A DNA stretch of 64,000 bases from positions 1 through 64,000 of the forward strand of contig CAYXBB010000001.1 of assembly GCA_964463285.1 (NCBI GenBank). The letters are read 5' to 3'. Positions within the stretch are counted from its first letter, which is position 1. Every line of letters starts with the position of its first letter. A program made the position numbers and the translations under genes. Origin of the DNA: JAAZLS01 sp964463285. GTDB lineage: Bacteria > Bacillota > Dethiobacteria > DTU022. Under the pieces are notes generated by a model that was given only the letters and a program-made list of their open reading frames with translations, made no database searches and was not told where the DNA came from. Of the stretch, positions 32,049 through 40,670 are shown in pieces.

Positions 32049-33125
32049 TCAATCTATAGCCTCCTGAACGTGTGCCCGGGCCCCGGGATCTATTCCCCGC
32101 TGTCTGAGCCATTCGGCGGTAAAACCGGTAATAACCAGCGGAACGTTTTGTAGTTCCGCGAGGCTGCTCGCCCCGATCATAAGCATGATCGCTCGCAGAT
32201 CTTGTTCCAGCTTTCGAATTCGGTTCTGCAGGGCTATTCTTCCCTGTTTCAATAGTATGTAGGCCGGCCAGGCGGCCAGCCCCACCCCTTTTGCTCCCAA
32301 GGCCAGGGATTTGGCTAAATTCAAGCCGGAAGCCATCCCCCCGGCGGCAAAAACATCTACATTGCCGGCGGCGGCTAAAGTTTCGATCAGGCTGATCGCC
32401 GTAGGTATTCCCCAGTCCCGCAAATCCGGGGAAACCTTTTTGCTTTGCCGGCGGTGTTCAATCTCTATAAAATTGGTCCCCCCCTGTCCGCCTACATCCA
32501 GAGCGGCTACGCCCACGCCTTGCAGCTTTTGAGCCTGTTCCCAGGATATCCCGAACCCTACCTCTTTAACAATTACCGGCACTTTTACCCTGGAAACTAT
32601 TTCGGCCACCCGTTGCAAAATGCCCCGAAAACAGAAATCACCTTCGGTCATAGCTAGCTCCTGGGGAATGTTCAGGTGAATCTGAAGGGCATCGGCGTTG
32701 ATCATTCTCACCGCCCGGCGGGCTTGCTCCGGGGTGGCATACCATCCCAAATTAGCCCAAATCTCACCATTTGGATTAACCCGCCTTACCACCTGGAATG
32801 ATGAAATCGCCGGGGGATGGTGTAAGGCGGCCAATTGAGAGCCTACCGCCATCGGTAATCCACACTCTTTGGCTACCCGGGCCAGGCCGGCATTGATCCT
32901 ACCGGTACGGGGGGTTCCTCCGGTAATCGCGTTAATAAAAAGAGGTGACCGGTGTGCCTTTCCCAGGAAAGAAGTACTGATGGTCACCTCGTTTAAATTA
33001 CGTTCGGGCATACAATTATGGATGAAGTGTATATCGGAAAAATCGGCTTGTTTCGGGTGCTGCCGCTGATTTAATAAAATATGTTCTTCTTTACGGCGCA
33101 ACCTGCTGTCTTTATCCCTGTTCAT
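32049..33125 (-). CDS. fni: Type 2 isopentenyl-diphosphate delta-isomerase (FMN-dependent)
   Basis: This flavoenzyme interconverts IPP and DMAPP for isoprenoid synthesis. The 358-residue protein starts MNRDKDSRLRRKEEHILL and has INAITGGTPRT, GSQLAALHHP, ANLGWYATPEQA, the catalytic VKEVGFGIS and DVGGQGGTNFIEIE, and the flavin-phosphate FAAGGMASGLNLAKSLALGAKGVG. The ATG at 33123-33125 lies within the last codons of ispH-rpsA (14-base overlap); the longer upstream reading would run through that gene. Coupling to ispH is sensible because IspH makes the substrates of Fni. Confidence 0.95.
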   Translation of the reverse strand: MNRDKDSRLRRKEEHILLNQRQHPKQADFSDIHFIHNCMPERNLNEVTISTSFLGKAHRSPLFINAITGGTPRTGRINAGLARVAKECGLPMAVGSQLAALHHPPAISSFQVVRRVNPNGEIWANLGWYATPEQARRAVRMINADALQIHLNIPQELAMTEGDFCFRGILQRVAEIVSRVKVPVIVKEVGFGISWEQAQKLQGVGVAALDVGGQGGTNFIEIEHRRQSKKVSPDLRDWGIPTAISLIETLAAAGNVDVFAAGGMASGLNLAKSLALGAKGVGLAAWPAYILLKQGRIALQNRIRKLEQDLRAIMLMIGASSLAELQNVPLVITGFTAEWLRQRGIDPGARAHVQEAID

Positions 33126-35178
33126 CCTGGGAATTTGAAATTTCCCCTCCGATCTGTTCCTGGTTGTCCTCCTCGGCCCCGGCATCTGCCTGGTTTTCAA
33201 AAAGGCTTCCAAACACGTCTCCCAGGGTAACTCCCGAATTGTCGTTTTCCTCGGGCTGGTTCTTCTTTTCAGGTGGAACTGTATCCCTGGCCTCTTTTAC
33301 GCTAAGGCTGATCCTTTTGGCTTCCGGTTTTACATCCAGAATTTTAACCTTTGTTTCTTCACCTTCGGTCAGCACTTCCGAAGGATGTTTCACGTGGTAG
33401 TCGGCAATCTGCGAGATATGAACCAATCCTTCCAGCCCCGGCTTAATCTCTACAAACGCGCCAAAATTAACCAGTCGGGTGATCTTTCCCGTGATGATCA
33501 TTCCAGTTTTATAGTCCTGTTCTATACCGGACCAGGGATCCGGCAGGGCCTGTTTCAAGCTTAGGCTAATGCGTTCCCGCTCTATATTTACATCCAGCAC
33601 TTTTACCGAGATCTGTTCGCCAACTTTCAGCACTTCCTGGGGATGGCCCACCCGCTCCCAGGATAGTTCGGAGATGTGAATCAAACCATCAATACCGCCT
33701 ACATCTACAAACACTCCAAAATCCGTTAACCGGCGAACTGTTCCTTCTATAATTTCTCCCGCCTGCAAGGAGCTTAAGGTCTCGGTTTTTTTCTGAGCGA
33801 TCTCTTCTTCCAGTAGTTTTTTACGCGATAGGATTATCTTATCCTTTTCACGGTTGATTTCAATTACTTTGAACTGCATTATTTCATGTAAAAAAGGCTT
33901 GAAATCGGGGACATACCTGGTATCAACCAAAGATCCCGGCATAAATCCCTCAATTCCCGCGCCCAAATTTAACACCATGCCGGCAGGGACAACCTGCTTG
34001 ACCCGGCCTTCTTCCCGGGATTGGTTTTCCAGAGATTCCGCCAGCTCCTGCCAGCGTTTTTCCTTGGCCAGTCGCCGGTGGGATACCACTATTTTACCCT
34101 CCGCGTCATCGCTTTCGATTACTGTTACCTCTACCTCGGACCCCGGTGAAAAAAGATCGGCCAGGATCTCATCCTCGGTTACATATACCTCGGATCGCGG
34201 CAGCACGGCCTCGGTCTTGTATCCTATATCAAGCAGCACCTCGTCGGAGTCAACTTGCACTACCCGCCCCCTGGCTTGTTCGCCTACCAGAAAGGTTTTT
34301 ACCGAATCCGGGTAAGCAAATTGTTGTTCTTCGTTCTCAACTTCATAATTTTCGTTTTCCATTTTTTTAACAACCTCCTTAATCGTCCAATGGGGAGTAG
34401 ATGCACCAGCAGTTACCCCGACTATCTTGTATCGGTGCAAAAGCTTACCATTTAACTCCCCGGCGTCAATCACCCGGCAGGTTGGTTTAACAGAGCGGCA
34501 TTCTCTCACCAGAGACTCTGTATTGGCACTGGCAGCACTGCCCACTACCACCATTGCCTCTACATTTTGGGCTATCTGCCGCGCTTCTTCCTGCCTTAGT
34601 TTAACCTCCGGGCATAAGGTGTCAAACACCTGCCCTGCAGGCATTCTGGCTAAAAACGCTTCTTTGATCTGCTCAAAGAGCGCACCATTCCCGGTGGTTT
34701 GTGCTATCAGGGCCGCCGGATGTTCAATATCAGCCGCCTCAAGATCCTCCACACTGGAAACCACTACTGCTTTTCCACCGGCCCAACCTGCTATCCCTAC
34801 AACTTCGGGATGGCGGTATTGACCAAATATCACCAGGTTAACCCCCTCTTGGTTTAACCTGGCGGCAATCTGTTGAACACGCCTTACCCGTGGGCAGGTG
34901 GCATCCTGCAAGTTGATGGAAAGGTTCTTTATTTTTTCCATCAACTCTGGAGCCGCTCCATGGGCCCGGATAATCAGGGTGGTTCCTGCCGCCGGTTCGG
35001 GCTCTGCAATCGCTTCGATCCCTCGATCAGCCAGATAACTAATTACTGATTCATTATGAACCAGGGGGCCCAGGGTATATACCGGTTTATCTCTGGCTGC
35101 CTCTGCCAGGGCCATTTCCACTGCCCTGCGGACTCCCGGGCAAAACCCGGCATGTTCACCAACCATAACTTTCAACAA
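33112..35178 (-). CDS. ispH: Fusion of 4-hydroxy-3-methylbut-2-enyl diphosphate reductase (IspH) and ribosomal protein S1-like domains
   Basis: The 688-residue protein joins IspH (about 1-280) to four S1 RNA-binding domains (about 305-640). In IspH the three cluster cysteines are in GFCPGVRRA, DATCPRVRRV and DTLCPEVKLRQ, with LVHNESVISYL and AQTTGNGALF; it reduces HMBPP to IPP and DMAPP. The S1 units are seen at QARGRVVQV, GIEGFMPGSL, GGIDGLIHISELSW and GLEGLVHISQIADY. Such fusions are established in Clostridia. The tail is acidic and low-complexity. The start is one of two adjacent TTG codons. Confidence 0.95.
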   Translation of the reverse strand: MLKVMVGEHAGFCPGVRRAVEMALAEAARDKPVYTLGPLVHNESVISYLADRGIEAIAEPEPAAGTTLIIRAHGAAPELMEKIKNLSINLQDATCPRVRRVQQIAARLNQEGVNLVIFGQYRHPEVVGIAGWAGGKAVVVSSVEDLEAADIEHPAALIAQTTGNGALFEQIKEAFLARMPAGQVFDTLCPEVKLRQEEARQIAQNVEAMVVVGSAASANTESLVRECRSVKPTCRVIDAGELNGKLLHRYKIVGVTAGASTPHWTIKEVVKKMENENYEVENEEQQFAYPDSVKTFLVGEQARGRVVQVDSDEVLLDIGYKTEAVLPRSEVYVTEDEILADLFSPGSEVEVTVIESDDAEGKIVVSHRRLAKEKRWQELAESLENQSREEGRVKQVVPAGMVLNLGAGIEGFMPGSLVDTRYVPDFKPFLHEIMQFKVIEINREKDKIILSRKKLLEEEIAQKKTETLSSLQAGEIIEGTVRRLTDFGVFVDVGGIDGLIHISELSWERVGHPQEVLKVGEQISVKVLDVNIERERISLSLKQALPDPWSGIEQDYKTGMIITGKITRLVNFGAFVEIKPGLEGLVHISQIADYHVKHPSEVLTEGEETKVKILDVKPEAKRISLSVKEARDTVPPEKKNQPEENDNSGVTLGDVFGSLFENQADAGAEEDNQEQIGGEISNSQDEQG

Positions 35179-35260
35179 CCTTCACTCCCTACAAATCCAA
35201 GGGCATCTACATTATTGCCCCACCTGAATTCCTTAATTCCGAATCAAACAGCTTTAGAAT

Positions 35261-35848
35261 TTAGTTTTGAATTAACAACTCCTTTATCCGGTTCATAATC
35301 ATTTCACTGGAGGTTTCCAAATAATCCTTGCGATCCCCTCCTTCCCGAGGAGGTATAAAAAACAAAGGGCCGAAGGTTACCTGCAAAGGTTTCCTCCAGC
35401 GGTAAGGGCCGGTAACCGCCACCGGCAGAATCGGTGCCCGGCTGCGAGCGGCAATCATGGCCGCGCCGGGATGAGCTGACTGAGGCAGCCCGTTTTTACT
35501 TCTTGTTCCCTCCGGGAATAAACAGATCACCCTGCCCTCCGCCAACAATTTCAGGGAAGTGCGAATGGCTGCATAGCCTACTCCTTTACGGTCGATGGGA
35601 AATGCGCCCATGCTCTTAATTATCGCCCCAAATAATAAGTTGTCAAATAGCTCCTGCTTGGCCATAAAATGTACAGTTAGTCTGGGCGGGACGGAACACC
35701 CTACCAGGGGGGGATCAAACCAACTGATATGATTGGAGCAGATAATGAAAGGTCCTGACGGAGGGATGTTTTCCAAACCGAAAATTTGCCACCGGTAGGC
35801 CAACTTAAAATAACCGCTGAATAACAAATGTCCCAGGCGATAAACCAC
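35261..35848 (-). CDS. plsC: 1-acyl-sn-glycerol-3-phosphate acyltransferase (PlsC family)
   Basis: The 195-residue enzyme acylates lysophosphatidic acid to phosphatidic acid at the membrane. Its family blocks are CSNHISWFDP (H-x4-D catalytic pair), AFPIDRKG, LFPEGTRSKNG and ILPVAVTG. The GTG at 35846-35848 is used as start: it lies one base after the cmk stop and is preceded by GGAGGAG. A longer reading overlaps cmk heavily and adds nothing conserved. Order cmk-plsC-ispH/rpsA-fni is typical of Clostridia. Confidence 0.94.
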   Translation of the reverse strand: MVYRLGHLLFSGYFKLAYRWQIFGLENIPPSGPFIICSNHISWFDPPLVGCSVPPRLTVHFMAKQELFDNLLFGAIIKSMGAFPIDRKGVGYAAIRTSLKLLAEGRVICLFPEGTRSKNGLPQSAHPGAAMIAARSRAPILPVAVTGPYRWRKPLQVTFGPLFFIPPREGGDRKDYLETSSEMIMNRIKELLIQN

Positions 35849-35849
35849 C

Positions 35850-36548
35850 CTACTCCTCCTCCACCGCCGTCCCACCAACAGTAACCCTGCGCAGCACACT
35901 ATCGACAACTTCCTCCAGGCTCAATTCGGTGGTATCAATTACTGTTACCCCAGGGGTTACCGCCAGTGGAGAATCCTGTCGCCCGGAGTCAATACAATCC
36001 CGTTTTTTGATTTCGTCCTTAACCTGGCCCAGCGATATCTTCATCCCGCAGGCCGCCTGTTCCTTCCATCGCCGTCGTGCCCTTTCGGCAAGTTCGGCCT
36101 CCAGATAAAACTTGTAAGCCGCCTCCGGAAGCACCCGGGAGCAGATATCCCGGCCTTCCATCACTATGCCCCGCGAATGAAGGGCAATTTCACGCTGCAT
36201 GGCGACCATCTTGCTGCGGATCAAAGAAATGCAGGATACCGCGGAAACTTTTTGATTTACATGAGGTTTACGGATTTCAGCGGTAACATCTTCACCATCC
36301 AGAAAAATCAAGTTGCCATTTTTACCGGAACTTAATTCCAACCTGGTTTGTTCGAGAATTTCATCCACCTTGGCCAAATCATCTAGATCTACACCCGCCC
36401 GGATCAGCTTCAAGGTGACGGCCCGGTACATGGCTCCGGTATCCAGGTAGTCCAGATTTAGCCGGCGGGCTACCTCCCGGGCCACCGTGCTCTTTCCGGC
36501 TCCGGCCGGCCCGTCAATAGCTATGGCAAGGCGTTGGTTTGATATCAT
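35850..36548 (-). CDS. cmk: Cytidylate kinase
   Basis: Cmk phosphorylates CMP and dCMP. The 232-residue protein begins LAIAIDGPAGAGKSTVAREVA with the P-loop at about 12-19, then LDTGAMYRAVTL, GEDVTAEIRKPHVNQKVS, MEGRDICSRVLPEAAYKFYL and a lid region ERARRRW. The DIC in the GRDIGT-like motif is a small departure from the usual DIGT. The gene ends one base before plsC and follows aroH by 86 bases. Confidence 0.96.
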   Translation of the reverse strand: MISNQRLAIAIDGPAGAGKSTVAREVARRLNLDYLDTGAMYRAVTLKLIRAGVDLDDLAKVDEILEQTRLELSSGKNGNLIFLDGEDVTAEIRKPHVNQKVSAVSCISLIRSKMVAMQREIALHSRGIVMEGRDICSRVLPEAAYKFYLEAELAERARRRWKEQAACGMKISLGQVKDEIKKRDCIDSGRQDSPLAVTPGVTVIDTTELSLEEVVDSVLRRVTVGGTAVEEE

Positions 36549-36634
36549 AATAGTAGTTTCGCGGTAAAACTAAAAATTCCCTTTTTAAATTGTTATTTAA
36601 CTAAATATTTGCCTCCTCCGGGAGAGATCGCCAA

Positions 36635-37000
36635 TTAATCCGGCGGGAAAAGATCCTCCCTCAGCCCCCTGGCATCTCCAAGGTAAACATGTTGCATCTC
36701 TTCGGATTTCAATTCGGTGTTGACCAGCATAAGCACTCGGATACAACGCGGTAACGCTCCGGGAACACTCATCTCTACCTGGCACATGAGAGGGATGTTA
36801 GCCCATCCCAGCTCCCTGGCTGCTCTGGCCGGAAAGGTTTTATTTAGATCGCCAGTGGCGGAAAACAACACGGCAGCGATAGTGTTTATCTCCAGGCAGT
36901 TGATTTCAACCATTTTTTTCAACAGCAGTTGCGTAGACTTAATAATCTCGTCGGCATCGTTAGCCGGTACGGTTGTCGCCCCCCTGATTCCTCTTACCAC
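36635..37000 (-). CDS. aroH: Chorismate mutase, AroH class
   Basis: This enzyme turns chorismate into prephenate for phenylalanine and tyrosine. The 121-residue protein begins VRGIRGATTVPANDADEI and contains AVLFSATGDLNKTFPARAARELGW, then VPGALPRCIRVLMLVNT, the trimeric AroH fold signatures with the active-site arginines and glutamate. The other aromatic genes (aroF, tyrA, aroA) that often stand here are missing, though pabB and pabC, which use the same precursor, lie 1.2 kb upstream. Confidence 0.93.
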   Translation of the reverse strand: MVRGIRGATTVPANDADEIIKSTQLLLKKMVEINCLEINTIAAVLFSATGDLNKTFPARAARELGWANIPLMCQVEMSVPGALPRCIRVLMLVNTELKSEEMQHVYLGDARGLREDLFPPD

Positions 37001-37126
37001 ATGCCCACCCTCCCCAATTTTTCACAAACCACCTTATGTCGAATTTGCCGTCGCCCGGCTACTGAAGGGATAAGAAACCATCAGACACCCTTCAGAGGGC
37101 CGGTTATTTTTACCATTATAGAGGCC

Positions 37127-37148
37127 GGGCCGACAGAGTCGTCGGCCC
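37127..37148. repeat. REP-like hairpin (8-bp stem, 6-base loop)
   Basis: Stem GGGCCGAC with its exact complement and loop AGAGTC, in the gap between aroH and a hypothetical gene. The hairpin at 41544-41565 has the same geometry and loop core with compensating stem changes. No T tract adjoins it, so a terminator role is unlikely. Confidence 0.65.
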
Positions 37149-37158
37149 CAAGTTGTTA

Positions 37159-37449
37159 CTACTGTCCTTGATTTGCCAACCCCGGCAGGCCGACATTTTC
37201 GCCATCCTCCCCTTTGAAAAGGAGGGATGGAGGTATTTTGGGAACAACGGCTTGCGGTTCCTGCCCCGGATCCGGCGGCCAGGGTACACCTTCCAGCGAT
37301 TCCACCGGGTTTAACAGCCGGCGTCCGGTTTCGAAGGCCAGTGCCCACTGGCCGGCCATCGTAAGAGCCAACGACAGCAAAATGGTTTTCCATAAAAGGC
37401 GCTCTATTTTTAGCGAAAGTTCGTTAAACCAGCATTGCAGCAAATTCAT
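37159..37449 (-). CDS. Small hypothetical protein with one membrane segment
   Basis: The 96-residue protein starts MNLLQCWFNELSLKIERLL, has one hydrophobic helix at about 19-38, and then a proline- and glycine-rich tail (EGVPWPPDPGQEPQ). I recognise no family. GGGGGG lies eight bases upstream of the ATG at 37447-37449. It may be a short exported or membrane-anchored protein. It stands 62 bases after the next hypothetical gene and could be a lineage-specific member of that unit. Confidence 0.45.
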   Translation of the reverse strand: MNLLQCWFNELSLKIERLLWKTILLSLALTMAGQWALAFETGRRLLNPVESLEGVPWPPDPGQEPQAVVPKIPPSLLFKGEDGENVGLPGLANQGQ

Positions 37450-37511
37450 CACTGTTCCCCCCGGTAAATTTTATGTCAGGGGGGAGGTTTTATACCCTTA
37501 TTAGTCCGGTT

Positions 37512-38012
37512 CTAAATTTCCTCATGCTCTTTGAGTTTATTTTGAAGGGTTTCGCTAAATTTGTAAAGGATCCGTTCCAGTTCGCGGCTGGTCAGACTAA
37601 TCCGGCCGGGTTCAACAACCTGCAAACGTTTGAATTCATTGCGGCTTATAAATTGTAAGCTATCTTCCAAAGAATCCAGTGAAAGCAGCAGTTCTAAAGG
37701 GGCATAAGTAATCTCGGCTTCATCTTCATGGTCATAGACCGTATACAGATCCAGGTAGGCAATATCTTCTACCTGAATCCCTTGCAAGGGAACGTTTCGC
37801 CACATGGTAGCCTGTTGCTCTCGCCGCTCTTCGGCAACTTCTTTTGTTCCTTTACCTCCGAAAAAAAACCGGGCGGGGCGGGGCGTGCCCCGGTAATCAA
37901 AGCGGATTTTAACCCTTACCTTATCCAGCGGTTCCGCGTTTATTTCAATTTTTTTCGTATCCCCGGCTACACCGGTTTCCGGCTGCCTGGTATCAGTCTG
38001 TGTTACATGCAT
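37512..38012 (-). CDS. Hypothetical cytoplasmic protein
   Basis: The 166-residue acidic protein has no signal peptide, membrane helix or familiar motif. Its N-terminal 25 residues are polar and probably disordered; a beta-rich part (VRVKIRFDYRGTPRPARFFF) is followed by a charged helix and a final coiled-coil-like helix (LYKFSETLQNKLKEHEE). AGGGG lies nine bases before the ATG. The reading frame shows normal codon use for the window. A hairpin at 38046-38079 lies just upstream in its probable leader. Confidence 0.6.
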   Translation of the reverse strand: MHVTQTDTRQPETGVAGDTKKIEINAEPLDKVRVKIRFDYRGTPRPARFFFGGKGTKEVAEERREQQATMWRNVPLQGIQVEDIAYLDLYTVYDHEDEAEITYAPLELLLSLDSLEDSLQFISRNEFKRLQVVEPGRISLTSRELERILYKFSETLQNKLKEHEEI

Positions 38013-38045
38013 TATCTATTACCCCTACCTTTAACTTCTAACATC

Positions 38046-38079
38046 TCAGGCCGTAAGCCGACTCGCGGTTGCGGCCTGA
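38046..38079. other. Hairpin upstream of a hypothetical gene
   Basis: TCAGGCCG (38046-38053) and CGGCCTGA (38072-38079) pair perfectly around an 18-base loop, 34 bases before the start of the 166-residue hypothetical protein. No U tract follows on either strand. It could be a leader structure or another dispersed palindrome. Confidence 0.45.
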
Positions 38080-38198
38080 GCCTTAGGGTAAATTCGATAA
38101 TTATTATCAAAATCCTGCATTTTTTTTAACGTAAGGCAAATTAACCTTTCCCCGGCAGTAGCGGGGCCTTTAGATCCGGGTTGAAAAATTGGTTTTGT

Positions 38199-39056
38199 TC
38201 AGATTCTCTCAGGGTTTTCCCCCGGCTCCTGGAGCTTTCGACGCAACATTTTAGTTAATTTGCCGGGCCGGCCGCTACCCACCGGGTATCCATTAAAATA
38301 AACCATGGGCATTATTCCCAGCAGAGAGTTGGTTAAAAAAGATTCCTCTGCTTTGCGGAAATCCAACGGATATATTTTTTCCTGGGCTACCGTTAATCCC
38401 AAGCGGTTTGCCGCCAACAGCACCCGGGCCCGCATTATCCCGGGCAGCAGCCCGCACTCCACCGGCGGGGTCAACAGCTTTCCTGCCATACTGAGGAAAA
38501 TATTGCTGGTCGTGCCCTCGGCTATTTCACCCCGATAGTTGCAGAAGATACCCTCGTCGGCTCCGGCAAGATCTGCTTCTTTCTTTCCCAAAATATTTTC
38601 CAGGCAGTTAATTGATTTAAATTTTACCAGCGGTGAAAGATGGCTGCGGGGAAAGCTAATCAGCTGAGATTTAAATCCCCGGTTATATAAATGTTCGGGA
38701 TACGGCTCTCCGGAATAACCCGTTATGACTGCGGTAGCGGCACCGCTCTGAACCGGAAGAAGTCCCCTTTTTATTGCCTTTCCCCTGGTCACCGTCAACC
38801 TCAACACTCCATTTTCAAGTCGCAAACAGGCTTCTCCCACACCCTTATCTACCTCTTCAGCCGGAAAAGAAATACCAAGCACTGCACATCCGTTACGAAT
38901 CCTTGCCAGGTGTTCTTTCCAATAAAGGGGGCGGCAGCAATCTACCCGGATTGTTTCAAATAACCCGTCTCCGTATAAAAAACCCCTATCCTGTACTTCC
39001 CAAGAAAGTTCCGGGGGATCTATGAATTTCCCGTTTATCCAGGCAATTACAGACAC
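38199..39056 (-). CDS. pabC: Aminotransferase class IV, probable aminodeoxychorismate lyase
   Basis: A 285-residue PLP enzyme of fold type IV. It begins INGKFIDPPELSWEVQDRGF, has GDGLFETIRV, the PLP lysine in LVKFKSINCLENILGKKEA, and GEIAEGTTSNIFLSMAGKLLTPPVECGLLPGIMR. Class IV members include branched-chain and D-amino acid aminotransferases, but its ten-base overlap with pabB argues for aminodeoxychorismate lyase, which gives 4-aminobenzoate for folate. It is slightly longer than average with a basic C-terminal tail. Confidence 0.88.
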   Translation of the reverse strand: MSVIAWINGKFIDPPELSWEVQDRGFLYGDGLFETIRVDCCRPLYWKEHLARIRNGCAVLGISFPAEEVDKGVGEACLRLENGVLRLTVTRGKAIKRGLLPVQSGAATAVITGYSGEPYPEHLYNRGFKSQLISFPRSHLSPLVKFKSINCLENILGKKEADLAGADEGIFCNYRGEIAEGTTSNIFLSMAGKLLTPPVECGLLPGIMRARVLLAANRLGLTVAQEKIYPLDFRKAEESFLTNSLLGIMPMVYFNGYPVGSGRPGKLTKMLRRKLQEPGENPERI

Positions 39057-40486
39057 ACTTTCACCTCCCCCTCATGACCCAGCGCTTTTAACAACGCCTG
39101 TGCCTTGGCTATGGTCTCCCGGTATTCTTCATCGGGCCGGGAGCTAAGAATAATCCCTCCTCCTACCTGCAAGTAAGCAGTTCCGGTTTTAACAATAATA
39201 GTTCTGATCACCACGTTTAAATCTACATTTCCGTCAAAGCCCAGATAGCCGATAGAGCCGGTGTAGATCCCTCTTTTTACCGGTTCAAGTTCCTCGATTA
39301 TTTCCATGGCCCGCTGCTTGGGATTTCCACTAATTGATCCTGCCGGAAAGCTTGCCTGTAGCAGGTCAATGATATCCTTACCTTCCGCCAGGCGACCCCG
39401 TACTGTGGATACCAGATGAAATACCGTGGGGTACTCTTCCAGGCGAAATCGCTCCTGCACCTTCACGCTGCTTTTGCTGCATACTTGCCGCAGTTCGTTA
39501 CGGACAAGACTGGTGATCATGTCCAGCTCGGCATGGTCTTTATCGCTTTGCAGCAGCTCAGCGCGCAGTCGCCGGTCTTCCCGGGCATCCTTTCCCCTGG
39601 GTCGGGTACCCTTGATGGGCCTGGTTTCCACATTTCGATCGGTAACTTTCATAAAACGTTCCGGTGAAGAACAAACGATATCCAGCTGAGGGTAATGTAG
39701 GTAGGCAGCAAAAGGAGCGGGGTTGATCTTGCGCAATCGCCGGTAGAGTTGCCAGGAATCTATTTGTAATTCACATGAAAAACGCTGGCTAAGGATCGCC
39801 TCCAGGATTTCCCCCTTGCTGATATAATCTTTTACCTGTTGAACCGCTGCGCAGTAAGTATCATAACTGAAATGCCCGCGGATCACCGGCATTTTCCCGG
39901 CTGTTTTTTTGCACCGATCATAAGTAAAATCTGAAAGATCTTCCTGCGGGCCGTATCCTTCACCGGTGTAGATATACCCTTCTAATTCCTGCAACCGCTC
40001 CCTGGCCCAAATATCAGCTTTTCCTCCCTGTTCCGGCAACCCCGTGGAGACAAGAAACATCTTGTTCTGCTGATGATCGCAAATTATCAGCCGGTCGTAA
40101 AAACCCAGGTAACAGTCCGGCAACCCCAGGTCATCCTGTGCTACCCGGGGTAGTTTTTCAATCTGCCGGCCCAGATCGTAAGCAAAATAGCCAAACGCAC
40201 CCGCCCCTGTAGGAAACCGGGGATCGCTTGGAGCACGGTATCTGGTTATTAGCTCACGCAAAATCTGAAAGGGATCACCTCTTTTTGTCTCCCGATTACC
40301 ATTTCTAAACAACTCCACCGTCTCGTCCTTGCATGTAAAGACCAGAAAGGGATCGCTTCCGATCATTGAATAACGCCCCAGGCGCTGGAGATCCATTCCG
40401 CTGTCCAGAAAAAAACTGTAGGGCCGTTTCCGGAAAGATTTAAATACCTCTGCCGGTTCCTGGCAAGATATTTCCTTGACAATCAA
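39047..40486 (-). CDS. pabB: Aminodeoxychorismate synthase component I
   Basis: PabB aminates chorismate to 4-amino-4-deoxychorismate, the first step to 4-aminobenzoate. Of the chorismate-binding family, this chain of about 479 residues carries RPIKGTRPRG. The lysine of P-I-K-G-T is the PabB hallmark, whereas TrpE has alanine there. DHAELDMITSLVRNELRQVC, SFPAGSISGNPKQRAMEII and GSIGYLGFDG follow. The start is uncertain: TTG at 40484-40486 is nine bases after AAGGGG, while the ATG nine bases earlier abuts it. No glutaminase subunit gene is in the window. A hairpin with a T tract lies directly upstream. Confidence 0.9.
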   Translation of the reverse strand: MIVKEISCQEPAEVFKSFRKRPYSFFLDSGMDLQRLGRYSMIGSDPFLVFTCKDETVELFRNGNRETKRGDPFQILRELITRYRAPSDPRFPTGAGAFGYFAYDLGRQIEKLPRVAQDDLGLPDCYLGFYDRLIICDHQQNKMFLVSTGLPEQGGKADIWARERLQELEGYIYTGEGYGPQEDLSDFTYDRCKKTAGKMPVIRGHFSYDTYCAAVQQVKDYISKGEILEAILSQRFSCELQIDSWQLYRRLRKINPAPFAAYLHYPQLDIVCSSPERFMKVTDRNVETRPIKGTRPRGKDAREDRRLRAELLQSDKDHAELDMITSLVRNELRQVCSKSSVKVQERFRLEEYPTVFHLVSTVRGRLAEGKDIIDLLQASFPAGSISGNPKQRAMEIIEELEPVKRGIYTGSIGYLGFDGNVDLNVVIRTIIVKTGTAYLQVGGGIILSSRPDEEYRETIAKAQALLKALGHEGEVKVCL

Positions 40487-40510
40487 AATAAACATCCCCT
40501 TACACTGAAT

Positions 40511-40539
40511 AATAAAAAAACCAGTACCATGTACTGGTT
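40511..40539 (-). terminator. Terminator-like hairpin just before pabB, probable attenuator
   Basis: On the minus strand a perfect 9-bp stem (AACCAGTAC, 40539-40531, with its complement 40527-40519) and 3-base loop is followed by seven T and then ATTATT. The pabB ribosome site begins only about ten bases later, so transcription from the likely promoter region (TTGACA at 40628-40633, poor -10) must pass through it. It may be a simple terminator of rluB or a regulated attenuator. Confidence 0.7.
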
Positions 40540-40670
40540 CGCATCCCAGATATTCGCGTCTTAGAGGTTTAGTGCCGGGCACCGTTATTTAACTCTTGCT
40601 TTTTATGTTTTCATAGATACAGTCCTTTGTCAAGCAACTTGGGGGTTTCGAAAAATCTAAAAAAGAGGGT

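Noticed and set aside
38046..38079. Intrinsic terminator
   Set aside because: The stem is good but no T tract follows on either strand.
39047..40486. Anthranilate synthase component I (TrpE)
   Set aside because: The P-I-K-G-T lysine and the pabC neighbour favour PabB; TrpE carries alanine at that place.
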